From an uncultured Chitinophaga sp. (GTDB lineage: Bacteria > Bacteroidota > Bacteroidia > Chitinophagales > Chitinophagaceae): a stretch of 64,000 bases of DNA. This document shows, in pieces, positions 8,824 through 16,102 of this stretch. The notes under the pieces were generated by a model. The model worked only from the letters and a program-made list of their open reading frames with translations, had not been told where the DNA came from and made no database searches. The first letter of the stretch is position 1; each line of letters opens with the position of its first letter. The stretch lies in NCBI RefSeq assembly GCF_946479755.1, contig NZ_CAMLHC010000020.1, forward strand, positions 62,001-126,000. Direction: 5' to 3'. The position numbers and the translations under genes are program-made.

Positions 8824-9960
8824 CTACAACATACCCTTGGTGCTCGGCAGCTGCATATTATAAGGATTGCGTTTTACCGCCATCCGGATCGCTTTGGCGA
8901 AACATTTAAAGATCGCTTCTATCTTATGGTGCTCATTTTCGCCTTCCGCTTTGATGTTCAGGTTGGCTTTAGCCCCGTCGGAGAAAGATTTAAAGAAGTG
9001 GAAGAACATCTCGGTAGGCATCTCCCCTATCTTTTCGCGTTTAAACTCCGCGTCCCATACCAGCCAGTTGCGGCCGCCGAAGTCGATGCCTACCTGTGCC
9101 AGGCAGTCATCCATCGGCAGGCAGAAGCCATACCGCTCGATACCGCGTTTGTCGCCCAGTGCTTTGGCAATGGCTTCGCCGAGGGCGATACCGGTATCTT
9201 CAATGGTATGATGTTCGTCAATATGCAGGTCGCCTTTGGCGGTGATGCTGAGGTCGATGGAACCGTGGCGGGCGATCTGGTCCAGCATGTGGTCAAAGAA
9301 ACCAAGACCGGTGTGTACATTGGCTTTACCACTGCCATCCAGGTTGAGACTGATGGTGATATCGGTTTCGTTTGTTTTTCGTATATGCGTTACCGTTCTA
9401 AGTCCCAGTTTCAGGAATTCGTAGATGCGGTTCCAGTCGGTAGACTCCAGCGCGATCACGGATTCGAGCGCCTGTACGGTATCGCTGATCTCTGCGCCGC
9501 CGAGGTTATTGCCCTCGTTGAGCCAGATCGCTTTGGCGCCGAGATTCTTGGCCAGCTGCACATCCGTGATACGGTCGCCGATCACGAAAGAATTGGCCAG
9601 GTCGTAGTCACCGGAGAAAAAGCGAGTGAGCATACCGGTACCGGGCTTGCGCGTAGGCGCATTGTCGGCCGGGAAACTACGGTCAACGAAAATCTCGCTG
9701 AACGTCACGCCTTCGTTTTCGAAAGCTTTCAGGATCATGTTCTGTGCGGGCCAGAAGGTATCTTCCGGGAAGGAAGCGGTACCCAGCCCGTCCTGATTGG
9801 TGACCATCACCAGCTCATAGTCCAGCTCTGCCGCGATGCGGGCCATGTTCACAAATACTTTGGGATAAAACTCCACTTTATCCAGGCTATCGATCTGGTA
9901 GGTAGGCGGTACTTCTTTGATCAGGGTACCGTCGCGGTCTATAAAGAGTACTCGTTTCAT
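8824..9960 (-). CDS. hisB: Bifunctional histidinol-phosphatase / imidazoleglycerol-phosphate dehydratase
   Basis: The 378-aa protein has two enzymes. Residues about 1-170 are a HAD phosphatase with FIDRDGTL (Asp8 nucleophile, Asp10), VTNQDGL, and the later PTRKPGTGM and [13 protein letters not shown] motifs; this removes phosphate from histidinol phosphate. Residues about 185-378 are the dehydratase, with the metal-binding segments [13 protein letters not shown] and [16 protein letters not shown], and the end segment [14 protein letters not shown]. The bifunctional form is also known from enterobacteria. The start overlaps the hisC stop by 4 nt (ATGA). The stop is followed by the trp leader region instead of hisH. 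Confidence 0.96.
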   Translation of the reverse strand: MKRVLFIDRDGTLIKEVPPTYQIDSLDKVEFYPKVFVNMARIAAELDYELVMVTNQDGLGTASFPEDTFWPAQNMILKAFENEGVTFSEIFVDRSFPADNAPTRKPGTGMLTRFFSGDYDLANSFVIGDRITDVQLAKNLGAKAIWLNEGNNLGGAEISDTVQALESVIALESTDWNRIYEFLKLGLRTVTHIRKTNETDITISLNLDGSGKANVHTGLGFFDHMLDQIARHGSIDLSITAKGDLHIDEHHTIEDTGIALGEAIAKALGDKRGIERYGFCLPMDDCLAQVGIDFGGRNWLVWDAEFKREKIGEMPTEMFFHFFKSFSDGAKANLNIKAEGENEHHKIEAIFKCFAKAIRMAVKRNPYNMQLPSTKGML

Positions 9961-11033
9961 GCAGATACCGGTGTTTCAGTTTTCAGGTTAAAAGATTTTA
10001 AAGCGTCGAGCAGCTGTACGTTTTCTGCCGGCGTGCCTACGGTGATACGGAGGCAGCCCATGCAGAGCTCTACTTTGGAGCGGTCGCGCACCACAATGCC
10101 GCGTTCTGTCAGGTATTGGTAGATGCCTTTGGCGTCGGTGGTCTGTACCAGGATGAAGTTGGCGTCGCTGGGATACACTTTCAGCACCTGCGGCAGTTGT
10201 TCCAGTCCGGCAGAAAGGAGGTCGCGTTCTACTACCACTTCGCGGATCCATTCATTCACGCGCGCCACGTTGTCCAGCGCCTGCAGCGCCAGCTCCTGCG
10301 TAGCCTGGCTGATATTGTAAGGTGGTTTTACCTTGTTGAAAACGTTGATGATATCTTCGCCGGCGAAAGCCATCCCCACGCGAAGACCTGCCAGTCCCCA
10401 TGCTTTGGACAGGGTTTGCAGCACTACGAGGTTAGGGTATTCGGTCAGCTCCTGTATAAAGGATTTCTGGCGGGAGAAATTGATATATGCTTCATCGATC
10501 ACCACGATGCCGTCGAAGTTATTCAGCAGCAGTTCTATATCCGACCGGTTGATGGAGTTGCCGGTAGGGTTGTTGGGAGAGCAGATGAACACCAGCTTGG
10601 TATTTTCATCGATGGCTTGTTGCAGTCCTTCGAGGTCCAGCTGGAATTCGGGCGTGAGGCTTACTTTACGGATGGTCACATCGTTGATGTGGGCGCTCAC
10701 TTCGTACATGCCGTAGGTAGGCGGGCACAGCACCACGTTATCGCGGCCGCCGGGGTTACAGAAAGCGCGGTACAGCAGGTCGATCGGCTCATCGCTGCCG
10801 TTGCCGAGGAAGATGTTCTGCGGCGGTACGCCTTTGATCTCGGCCAGTTTGTATTTCAACGGCCACTGCATCGGATCCGGGTAGCGGTTATAGTTCACCG
10901 GCAGCGGCGATCCGAAAGCGTTTTCATTGGCATCCAGGAATACGGACGCCTGTCCTTTAAATTCGTCTCTGGCGGAAGAGTATGGCACCAGTCTTTTTAT
11001 ATTTTCCCTGAGCAGGGAGTCCAGATTAAACAT
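9957..11033 (-). CDS. hisC: Histidinol-phosphate aminotransferase
   Basis: The 358-aa fold-type I PLP aminotransferase converts imidazole acetol phosphate to histidinol phosphate. It shows [17 protein letters not shown], the SPNNPTGN motif, VIDEAYINF, the PLP lysine segment [13 protein letters not shown], and the C-terminal [21 protein letters not shown] chose the ATG at 11031-11033 because the frame extends upstream only by running into hisD, and [11 protein letters not shown] is a typical HisC beginning. The gap to hisD is 16 nt, and the 3' end overlaps hisB by 4 nt. Confidence 0.95.
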   Translation of the reverse strand: MFNLDSLLRENIKRLVPYSSARDEFKGQASVFLDANENAFGSPLPVNYNRYPDPMQWPLKYKLAEIKGVPPQNIFLGNGSDEPIDLLYRAFCNPGGRDNVVLCPPTYGMYEVSAHINDVTIRKVSLTPEFQLDLEGLQQAIDENTKLVFICSPNNPTGNSINRSDIELLLNNFDGIVVIDEAYINFSRQKSFIQELTEYPNLVVLQTLSKAWGLAGLRVGMAFAGEDIINVFNKVKPPYNISQATQELALQALDNVARVNEWIREVVVERDLLSAGLEQLPQVLKVYPSDANFILVQTTDAKGIYQYLTERGIVVRDRSKVELCMGCLRITVGTPAENVQLLDALKSFNLKTETPVSA

Positions 11034-11049
11034 GACGGAACGTTGAAAG

Positions 11050-12318
11050 TTAGTTATTGGATTGAAGTCTGACGGTGACGGCGTTCTTGTGAGCGTCCAG
11101 TCCTTCTGCCGCGGCCATGGCCTCGATGGTGGGACCAATCTGCTGCAGGCCCTGCGGTGTTATCTGCTGGAAGGTAATTTTCTTTACGAAACTATCCAAA
11201 GATACGCCGCTATAGGCGGTAGCATAACCGTTGGTCGGCAGGGTGTGGTTAGTTCCGGAGGCGTAGTCCCCTGCGCTTTCCGGGGTGTAGTTACCGAGGA
11301 ATACCGAGCCTGCATTGGTGACTTTATCCGCCACGTTGAGCTCGTTACGGCAGGCCAGGATCAGGTGTTCCGGCGCATACGCGTTGAGTATCTCCATAGC
11401 CGTATCAATATCCTGTACCAGTATCATCTTGCTGTTGTCCAGCGCTGCGGTGGCGATAGACTTGCGGGGCAGCTTGTCCAGCTGTGCCTGCAGGGCTTGT
11501 TCCACATCGGCCAGCACTTTTTCGCTGGTGGTGACCAGCACTACCTGGCTGTCCGGACCGTGTTCCGCCTGGGAGAGCAGGTCGGCCGCCACGAAAGCGG
11601 GCACGCAGCTCTCATCTGCCAGCACCGCCACTTCCGAAGGGCCTGCCGGCATATCGATGGCCACGCCTCTTTTGTTGACCAGCTGTTTGGCGCAGGTCAC
11701 GTACTGGTTGCCAGGGCCGAAGATCTTGTATACCCTGGGCACGGTTTCCGTACCGTAAGCCATGGCGCCGATAGCCTGTACCCCGCCGATGGTAAACACC
11801 CGGGAGATGCCCACCAGTTGAGCGGTATAGAGGATAGCCGGATGTAAAGACGGCGTACAGAGGACGATTTCCTTACAGCCTGCGATGGCAGCGGGGATGC
11901 CCAGCATGAGGATGGTGGAGAACAGCGGTGCGGAACCACCGGGGATATACAGTCCCACTTTTTCGATGCCGACCGGCTTGCGCCAGCACTGTACGCCGGG
12001 CATGGTCTCTATGATCTGTGTTTTCTCCTGTTGTGCTTTGTGAAAGGTGGTGATGTTTTGGGCCGCCTGCTGGATCGCCGCTTTCAGCGTCGGTTCCAGC
12101 GCGGCTTCCGCTGCTGCGAACGCCGCTGGTTTCACCTCAAAATCGGTCAGTTGCACCTTGTCAAATTCAGCCGCATATTTTTTCACTGCCTGGTCACCGT
12201 TCTCCTGCACATCGCGGAGAATGGCTTCCACTTTGGCTTCCAGTGCGGTGGTATCCATCACCGGGCGTTGCAGCAGCGTGTTCCAGGTAGCTTTATCGGG
12301 AAATTTTATTGTTTGCAT
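11050..12318 (-). CDS. hisD: Histidinol dehydrogenase
   Basis: The 422-aa protein oxidises histidinol twice to histidine using NAD and zinc. Visible family signatures are GLYIPGGSAPLFST, the KIFGPGNQYVTCAKQ block, DMPAGPSEVAVLADES, the catalytic-region SQAEHGPDSQVVLVTT, and the C-terminal APEHLIL, AGSVFLGNYTPESAGDYASGTNHTLPT. The length is normal. It lies 18 nt after hisG and upstream of hisC, giving the common Bacteroidota order G-D-C-B. Confidence 0.97.
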   Translation of the reverse strand: MQTIKFPDKATWNTLLQRPVMDTTALEAKVEAILRDVQENGDQAVKKYAAEFDKVQLTDFEVKPAAFAAAEAALEPTLKAAIQQAAQNITTFHKAQQEKTQIIETMPGVQCWRKPVGIEKVGLYIPGGSAPLFSTILMLGIPAAIAGCKEIVLCTPSLHPAILYTAQLVGISRVFTIGGVQAIGAMAYGTETVPRVYKIFGPGNQYVTCAKQLVNKRGVAIDMPAGPSEVAVLADESCVPAFVAADLLSQAEHGPDSQVVLVTTSEKVLADVEQALQAQLDKLPRKSIATAALDNSKMILVQDIDTAMEILNAYAPEHLILACRNELNVADKVTNAGSVFLGNYTPESAGDYASGTNHTLPTNGYATAYSGVSLDSFVKKITFQQITPQGLQQIGPTIEAMAAAEGLDAHKNAVTVRLQSNN

Positions 12319-12336
12319 GTTTGTCGTCGCTTTTTA

Positions 12337-13191
12337 TCAGATCACCATTTTTTCGATGGGCACTACGAGGATACCCTGTGCGCCGGCGGCTTTCAGGTTT
12401 TCGATGATGTCCCAGAAATCATTTTCGTTGAGCACGGAGTGAACAGAGCTCCATCCTTCCTGCGCCAAAGGCAGTACTGTGGGGCTTTTCATGCCCGGCA
12501 GCAGGCCGATGATCTCGTTGAGTTTTTCATTGGGCGCATTGAGCAGGATGTATTTGGTGTTCTTGGCTCTTTTCACCGCCTGGATGCGGAACACCAGTTT
12601 ATCGAGCAGCAGCTGCTGTTCCGGCTGCAGGTTGTGGCAGGCAGCCAACACTGCTTCTGATTTGAGGACGGTCTCTACTTCTTTCAGGCCGTTCATGAAG
12701 AGGGTGGAGCCGCTGCTGACAAGGTCGCAGATAGCGTCTGCAAGGCCAATGCCGGGCGCTATTTCCACCGATCCGCTGATCTCGTGGATCTCTGCTTTGA
12801 TACCGTTGCGTTGCAGGAATTCCTGTACGATCACGGGATAGCTGGTAGCGATGCGGGTGTTCTCGAGGTCTTTTACCGTAGTATATTCAAAGGACTTGGG
12901 CACTGCCATGGACAGGCGGCATTTGCCGAAGCCCAGTTTCTCTACGATGTTGACCTGTTTTTTCTTCTCCAGCACTACGTTTTCGCCGACGATACCAATA
13001 TCCGCCACGCCGTCTTCTATGTACTGCGGGATATCATCATCACGGAGGAAAAATACTTCCAGCGGGAAGTTGCTGGCTTCCGTTTTCAGTTTGTTAACAC
13101 CATTGTTAATGTCGATGCCGCATTCCTTCAACAATTTGATGGAATCATCGTGCAGGCGGCCGGATTTCTGGATGGCGATCTTTAGTTTCAT
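12337..13191 (-). CDS. hisG: ATP phosphoribosyltransferase (long form, with C-terminal regulatory domain)
   Basis: This is the first committed step of histidine synthesis, joining ATP and PRPP. At 284 aa it is the long HisG type: a periplasmic-binding-like catalytic domain (LKIAIQKSGRL at the start, VADIGIVGENV, and the PRPP loop DLVSSGSTLFMNGLKEVE) is followed by an ACT-like domain after about residue 215. The long form needs no HisZ and is normally feedback-inhibited by histidine through the last domain. It is the first gene behind the his leader peptide and attenuator. Confidence 0.96.
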   Translation of the reverse strand: MKLKIAIQKSGRLHDDSIKLLKECGIDINNGVNKLKTEASNFPLEVFFLRDDDIPQYIEDGVADIGIVGENVVLEKKKQVNIVEKLGFGKCRLSMAVPKSFEYTTVKDLENTRIATSYPVIVQEFLQRNGIKAEIHEISGSVEIAPGIGLADAICDLVSSGSTLFMNGLKEVETVLKSEAVLAACHNLQPEQQLLLDKLVFRIQAVKRAKNTKYILLNAPNEKLNEIIGLLPGMKSPTVLPLAQEGWSSVHSVLNENDFWDIIENLKAAGAQGILVVPIEKMVI

Positions 13192-13200
13192 GATGTGTAA

Positions 13201-13234
13201 AAATAAAAAAGGGGCTTACCGTGTGGTAAGCCCC
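13201..13234 (-). terminator. his attenuator: intrinsic terminator with pause and antiterminator arms
   Basis: On the minus-strand RNA, GGGGCUUACC (complement of 13225-13234) pairs perfectly with GGUAAGCCCC (complement of 13211-13220) around a 4-nt loop, followed by a U tract (complement of 13205-13210). This is a strong intrinsic terminator 20 nt before the hisG start. Upstream, GGUAGGCU (complement of 13276-13283) can pair with GGCUUACC of the terminator (13225-13232) as an antiterminator. It can also pair with CUUACC (13289-13294), which overlaps the leader frame, as a pause hairpin. This gives the full 1:2, 2:3, 3:4 arrangement of classic attenuation. Confidence 0.9.
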
Positions 13235-13268
13235 TGATGATGAATCTAATATGGTTGTATACACATTA

Positions 13269-13331
13269 TCATCCCAGCCTACCTGCGCGGTAAGAATGAT
13301 GGTGATGATGGATATGTACGTTGCTAATCAT
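13269..13331 (-). CDS. hisL: his operon leader peptide
   Basis: This 20-codon frame reads M-I-S-N-V-H-I-H-H-H-H-H-S-Y-R-A-G-R-L-G-stop, with six His codons in seven positions (residues 6-12). It lies 77 nt upstream of hisG and ends just before the antiterminator arm. Stalling at the His codons would cover arm 1 (13289-13294) and free arm 2 to form the antiterminator. The candidate promoter puts the transcript start only a few bases before the ATG. The His run and the flanking RNA arms make the assignment secure even without expression data. Confidence 0.93.
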   Translation of the reverse strand: MISNVHIHHHHHSYRAGRLG

Positions 13332-13342
13332 AATGTCGGGTA

Positions 13343-13372
13343 CAAAAATAATAAGTAAATCGGGAAATCAAA
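13343..13372 (-). promoter_or_regulatory. his operon promoter (Bacteroidota -33/-7 type)
   Basis: On the minus strand the -7 element TATTTTTG (complement of 13343-13350) matches TAnnTTTG exactly. The -33 element TTTG is the complement of 13369-13372, with an 18-nt spacer. The start of transcription would be near 13336-13339, a few bases before the his leader ATG. It is very close to the end of the exonuclease gene at 13389. Confidence 0.7.
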
Positions 13373-13388
13373 CTTATTTTTTTGTTAA

Positions 13389-13907
13389 TCACCATTTAAT
13401 TTTCAGACCATATTCTTTTTTGAGTGTCAGCAGGGCTTCTGCGTTGCCGGTCGCATCATCTACCGGATGATGGGTGTGTTTGGTTTTCCGCAGGTGTTTA
13501 AAAGTCTGAAAGGTATCCCTCACCAGTCCTTTATAGAGGCTGCCCAGGTTCTGGGAACTGAACCCGAAAGGGTTGCTGCCCGTGAAATGATGAAAGTACC
13601 AGCAGATAAACATCCAGTCAAAACCGTTGTTATCGCTGATGAAGATGGGTCTGTCCTTGCAGTTGCTGCGCAGCCAGGCGGCAAAGTCTGACATCACGCT
13701 TTTGGGGTCGTCGAACTGCAGGGTTTCTTCCCTGGTATGGCCGGACACGGCCAGTGCTTCGGGGATATAATTTTCTGTAATGGGTTTTAACTTCCCGTAA
13801 AACGTGGTGTCCAGGTTATCTCCCACCAGTACGGCGCCGAAAGAGATCATGGAATAATCTCCCGGGATAGGGCCGTCTGATTCTACATCTACCATTATGT
13901 AAGCCAT
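13389..13907 (-). CDS. 3'-5' exonuclease of the DEDDh (RNase T / DnaQ-like) family
   Basis: This is a 172-aa single-domain exonuclease. Exo I is VDVESDGPIPG (Asp7, Glu9), Exo II is SDNNGFDW (Asp97), and Exo III is HTHHPVDDATGNAEAL (His146/147 and Asp151). All metal ligands and the general base therefore seem present. It probably trims 3' ends of DNA or RNA; the sequence alone does not separate these. It is upstream of and in the same direction as the his leader, and divergent from the umuD-like cassette. Its closeness to a DNA-damage-type cassette is suggestive, but the two are divergent and 453 nt apart. Confidence 0.85.
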   Translation of the reverse strand: MAYIMVDVESDGPIPGDYSMISFGAVLVGDNLDTTFYGKLKPITENYIPEALAVSGHTREETLQFDDPKSVMSDFAAWLRSNCKDRPIFISDNNGFDWMFICWYFHHFTGSNPFGFSSQNLGSLYKGLVRDTFQTFKHLRKTKHTHHPVDDATGNAEALLTLKKEYGLKIKW

Positions 13908-14360
13908 CGGTTGATCGTATTAAGTTGTTAACAAATGTGCACCGGGAACAGGTAATCATGGTGGCACAATCATATGGCACACAAAGATATCTCCCCGATG
14001 CGGGTTCATAAAAAATCGACGGAATAAACTGAATGTAAGTGAGGATGATAGCTGCGGGCGGGGCTACGTTGGTTAATCCGGAACTTAAAATGCTGTTCCT
14101 CCGTTCAAATTATACACAAATATAGAAAAAATCCCCATATTCTGTAGTCCTGCCGCAGCGGGCCGCGGCCGGCGTTCAGGCTAAAAAAATTCCGGTGCGC
14201 CTGTTTTAGCGGTCATTTTTCCCATCCGGTTGATTTGCCGGCAGTTAGCATCCAACGGGCATTCGGGCCTTTGCAAACGATCTGTTAATGGATTTCTTAA
14301 ACTAAATTATTTAGCTTTAATTTGCTAATAATATTAGTATTCATTTAAAGCGATAGTTGT
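13908..14360. other. Intergenic region between divergent exonuclease and umuD-like genes
   Basis: This 453-nt stretch has no convincing gene. The part up to about 14280 is mixed in composition, and I see no hairpin or repeat I would stand behind. The last 80 nt are strongly AT-rich and hold the promoter and paired palindromes described separately. The promoter of the divergent exonuclease gene should also be here, but I could not locate it. Confidence 0.6.
14292..14337 (+). promoter_or_regulatory. umuD-like cassette promoter with two CTAA-N5-TTAG operator candidates
   Basis: Two 13-bp palindromes of the same form occur: CTAAATTATTTAG at 14302-14314 and CTAATAATATTAG at 14325-14337. Each is a perfect 6-1-6 inverted repeat, and their centres are 23 bp apart, about two helical turns. 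Between them, TTAATTTG (14317-14324) matches the Bacteroidota -7 element TAnnTTTG at 7 of 8 positions, and TTTC at 14292-14295 is in a -33 position. One palindrome would cover the spacer and the other the transcription start, which is where a repressor dimer pair would block the promoter. Confidence 0.7.
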
Positions 14361-14777
14361 ATGGAAGCATTGAAGTGGAGTGAGCCTAACATGACCCTGC
14401 CATATTTTGATACCAGTATTTCCGCGGGTCTTCCCTCACCTGCCCTGAACGAACAGGAAAACATTGACCTCTCCCGTATTATATCCGCTGACGCCCGCAA
14501 CGCCTTTGTAGTGCGGGTTAAAGGCGACAGCATGAGCGAAGCGCATATCCCGGACGGCTGCCTGGCCGTGGTGGACCGGTCCGTCCGGCCATCTACCGGT
14601 GATATTATTGCCGGTACGCTGAATGGCGAGTTTACCATCAAGCGGTTGGTAAAAGCGGGACGTAACTGGGTGCTGCATCCGGAGAATCCGTTTCACAAAC
14701 CGATGGTCATCACCGAAGACGCGGATTTCCAGGTATGGGGTATTGTAACGGCGGTGATTATGGACATGCGTAAATAG
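14361..14777 (+). CDS. UmuD-like self-cleaving peptidase (S24 family)
   Basis: The 138-aa protein has the UmuD layout. A short N-terminal arm carries the cleavage-site motif SAGLPSPA (Ala22-Gly23 corresponds to Cys-Gly in E. coli UmuD). It is followed by the S24 catalytic fold with Ser57 in VKGDSM and Lys94 in FTIKRL, placed as in E. coli (Ser60, Lys97). There is no helix-turn-helix, so it is not LexA or a phage repressor. UmuD is cut in a RecA-dependent way and then forms a translesion polymerase with UmuC. No umuC follows; instead an unknown gene and an SRAP gene come next, spaced 4 nt each. Confidence 0.88.
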   Translation: MEALKWSEPNMTLPYFDTSISAGLPSPALNEQENIDLSRIISADARNAFVVRVKGDSMSEAHIPDGCLAVVDRSVRPSTGDIIAGTLNGEFTIKRLVKAGRNWVLHPENPFHKPMVITEDADFQVWGIVTAVIMDMRK

Positions 14778-14781
14778 TGAA

Positions 14782-15279
14782 ATGACGACTGTTATGCATC
14801 ATCCGTTAACGATATTGTCTGCGGCGCTGTTATCCGCGCTGCTACAGGAAGGATATGGTTTTTTTGTGCGCCAGTCCTATGCAGTGGGCCTCTCCCCTGC
14901 GGACGCCCATATCCGGGAAGTCTTCCTGATCACTCCGTATAAAGACATTGCCAGCGCCAACGCGCATTTTCAGCATATCCGGTTCGACCGGCGTAAGTAC
15001 ATTTACCAGACCAGTCATCCGGAAGAAAAAGAAAAACTGTACCAGGCGGCCGCACAGCCGGCGGGATATAAAATTTATGCGGCACAGATAGACCCGGAGC
15101 GTCAAACGCCGGACCCGCAACTGGTACAACATGTAAAGCACTATATCAGCCAGTACACCACCTGGCCCACAGACGATATCCGGATCGAATACGGGCTGCA
15201 ACACGGGGAATTATATCTCTCCCTGAAATATGGAGATGAAGAAATAAAAGTACCTTTACCTGCAATAGAAAGCTATTAA
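14782..15279 (+). CDS. Uncharacterised 165-aa protein in the UmuD-SRAP cassette
   Basis: I do not recognise this protein. It starts 4 nt after the umuD-like stop and ends 4 nt before the SRAP start, so the three genes are very likely one transcript. The N-terminal 30 residues are moderately hydrophobic (LSAALLSALLQEGYGFFVRQ) but lack a clear signal peptide. The rest is a mixed, soluble-looking sequence with HIREVFLITPYKDIASANAHF and a C-terminal ELYLSLKYGDEEIKV. There is no metal or nucleotide motif I can name. An alternative start at Met5 is possible. A role in DNA damage handling is suggested only by position. Confidence 0.75.
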   Translation: MTTVMHHPLTILSAALLSALLQEGYGFFVRQSYAVGLSPADAHIREVFLITPYKDIASANAHFQHIRFDRRKYIYQTSHPEEKEKLYQAAAQPAGYKIYAAQIDPERQTPDPQLVQHVKHYISQYTTWPTDDIRIEYGLQHGELYLSLKYGDEEIKVPLPAIESY

Positions 15280-15283
15280 AATA

Positions 15284-16033
15284 ATGTGTTACGATATTGC
15301 GCTGAATGCCAACCTGCAAAAGATATTGAAGCGGGTACCGCTGCTGCAGACAGGCATCAACCCGAACTTCGATTTTACAGCCACCTATCATAAAATAGGC
15401 ATGTCTTTTCCACAGTGGCCTGTTGTTGTGGACAACGACGGCCTGCAGGTGGACCGCTTTACCTGGGGGCCTATCCCCAAACTGCTGGACACCGCAGAAA
15501 AGGTAAAACGGCAACGACAGATGTACCTGAACGCCCGCAGCGAAAAAGTACCGGAAAGCGGCACCATGTGGAACGCCATCCGTCACCAGCGCTGCCTGGT
15601 GCCTGTCACCGGTTTCTTCGAATACAGACAGATACCCGGCTGGAAAAACAAAGTGCCTTATTTTATCCATTCCCGGCAGGAAGACATCTTCTTCATCGCA
15701 GGATTATGGGCCTACTCCAACTCCTGGGATGTGGATAAACCGGAACGCATTCCCACCTTCACCCTGCTCACCCGGGCTGCCAACCCCGTCATGAAACAGA
15801 TACATAACGGCGGCGACAATGCCGGCAGAATGCCGCTGATGCTGCCGGACGACCTGGCACTGCAATGGGTTAAAAAAGATCTAACGGAAACAGATATACG
15901 TCATATTATTCAGCACGAATATCCGGCAGAACAGCTGGAATACTGGCCGGTCAATTCCGTCCGGAAAGCAAAGCCCGATGATGAGACGGTGATTGCCAGG
16001 GTGGAATACGAAGCCCTTCCACCGGTTATTTAA
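15284..16033 (+). CDS. SRAP-domain protein (HMCES/YedK family), abasic-site DNA-protein crosslink shield
   Basis: The 249-aa protein matches the SRAP family. Cys2 becomes the N-terminal nucleophile after Met removal, and it has Asn83 in LNARSEK, Glu113 in GFFEY and His174 followed by RMPLML. These are the active-site residues known from E. coli YedK and human HMCES, which attach covalently to abasic sites in single-stranded DNA and protect them during replication. SRAP genes are often associated with SOS genes in bacteria. Here it closes a cassette with a UmuD-like protein. A hairpin (16035-16077) follows the stop. Confidence 0.92.
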   Translation: MCYDIALNANLQKILKRVPLLQTGINPNFDFTATYHKIGMSFPQWPVVVDNDGLQVDRFTWGPIPKLLDTAEKVKRQRQMYLNARSEKVPESGTMWNAIRHQRCLVPVTGFFEYRQIPGWKNKVPYFIHSRQEDIFFIAGLWAYSNSWDVDKPERIPTFTLLTRAANPVMKQIHNGGDNAGRMPLMLPDDLALQWVKKDLTETDIRHIIQHEYPAEQLEYWPVNSVRKAKPDDETVIARVEYEALPPVI

Positions 16034-16034
16034 C

Positions 16035-16077
16035 ACAGGGAGGTTTGATGACCTGACGATCATCAAACCTCCGCTGT
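16035..16077. terminator. Bidirectional hairpin between convergent SRAP and beta-propeller genes
   Basis: A 13-bp perfect inverted repeat, GGAGGTTTGATGA (16039-16051) and its complement (16060-16072), surrounds an 8-nt loop. It can be extended by ACAG/CTGT past a one-base bulge. It starts right after the SRAP stop codon and lies between convergent genes. There is no long T run on either side, so it may act as an RNA end stabiliser or a weak terminator. Confidence 0.65.
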
Positions 16078-16102
16078 AAACCCTATTACTCCACTTCTAC
16101 GA

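Noticed and set aside
8803..10122. Long plus-strand open frame (about 439 codons) antisense to hisB
   Set aside because: It mirrors the well-supported hisB gene, its translation shows no domain, and such long antisense frames recur opposite GC-rich coding regions in this window.
9957..11138. Longer hisC start at 11138 with 35 extra residues
   Set aside because: The extra residues would come from a frame overlapping the 3' end of hisD and do not resemble HisC; the ATG at 11033 begins the normal family sequence.
14361..14777. LexA or phage CI-type repressor
   Set aside because: The S24 peptidase fold is present but there is no N-terminal helix-turn-helix; the short arm and cleavage motif fit UmuD.
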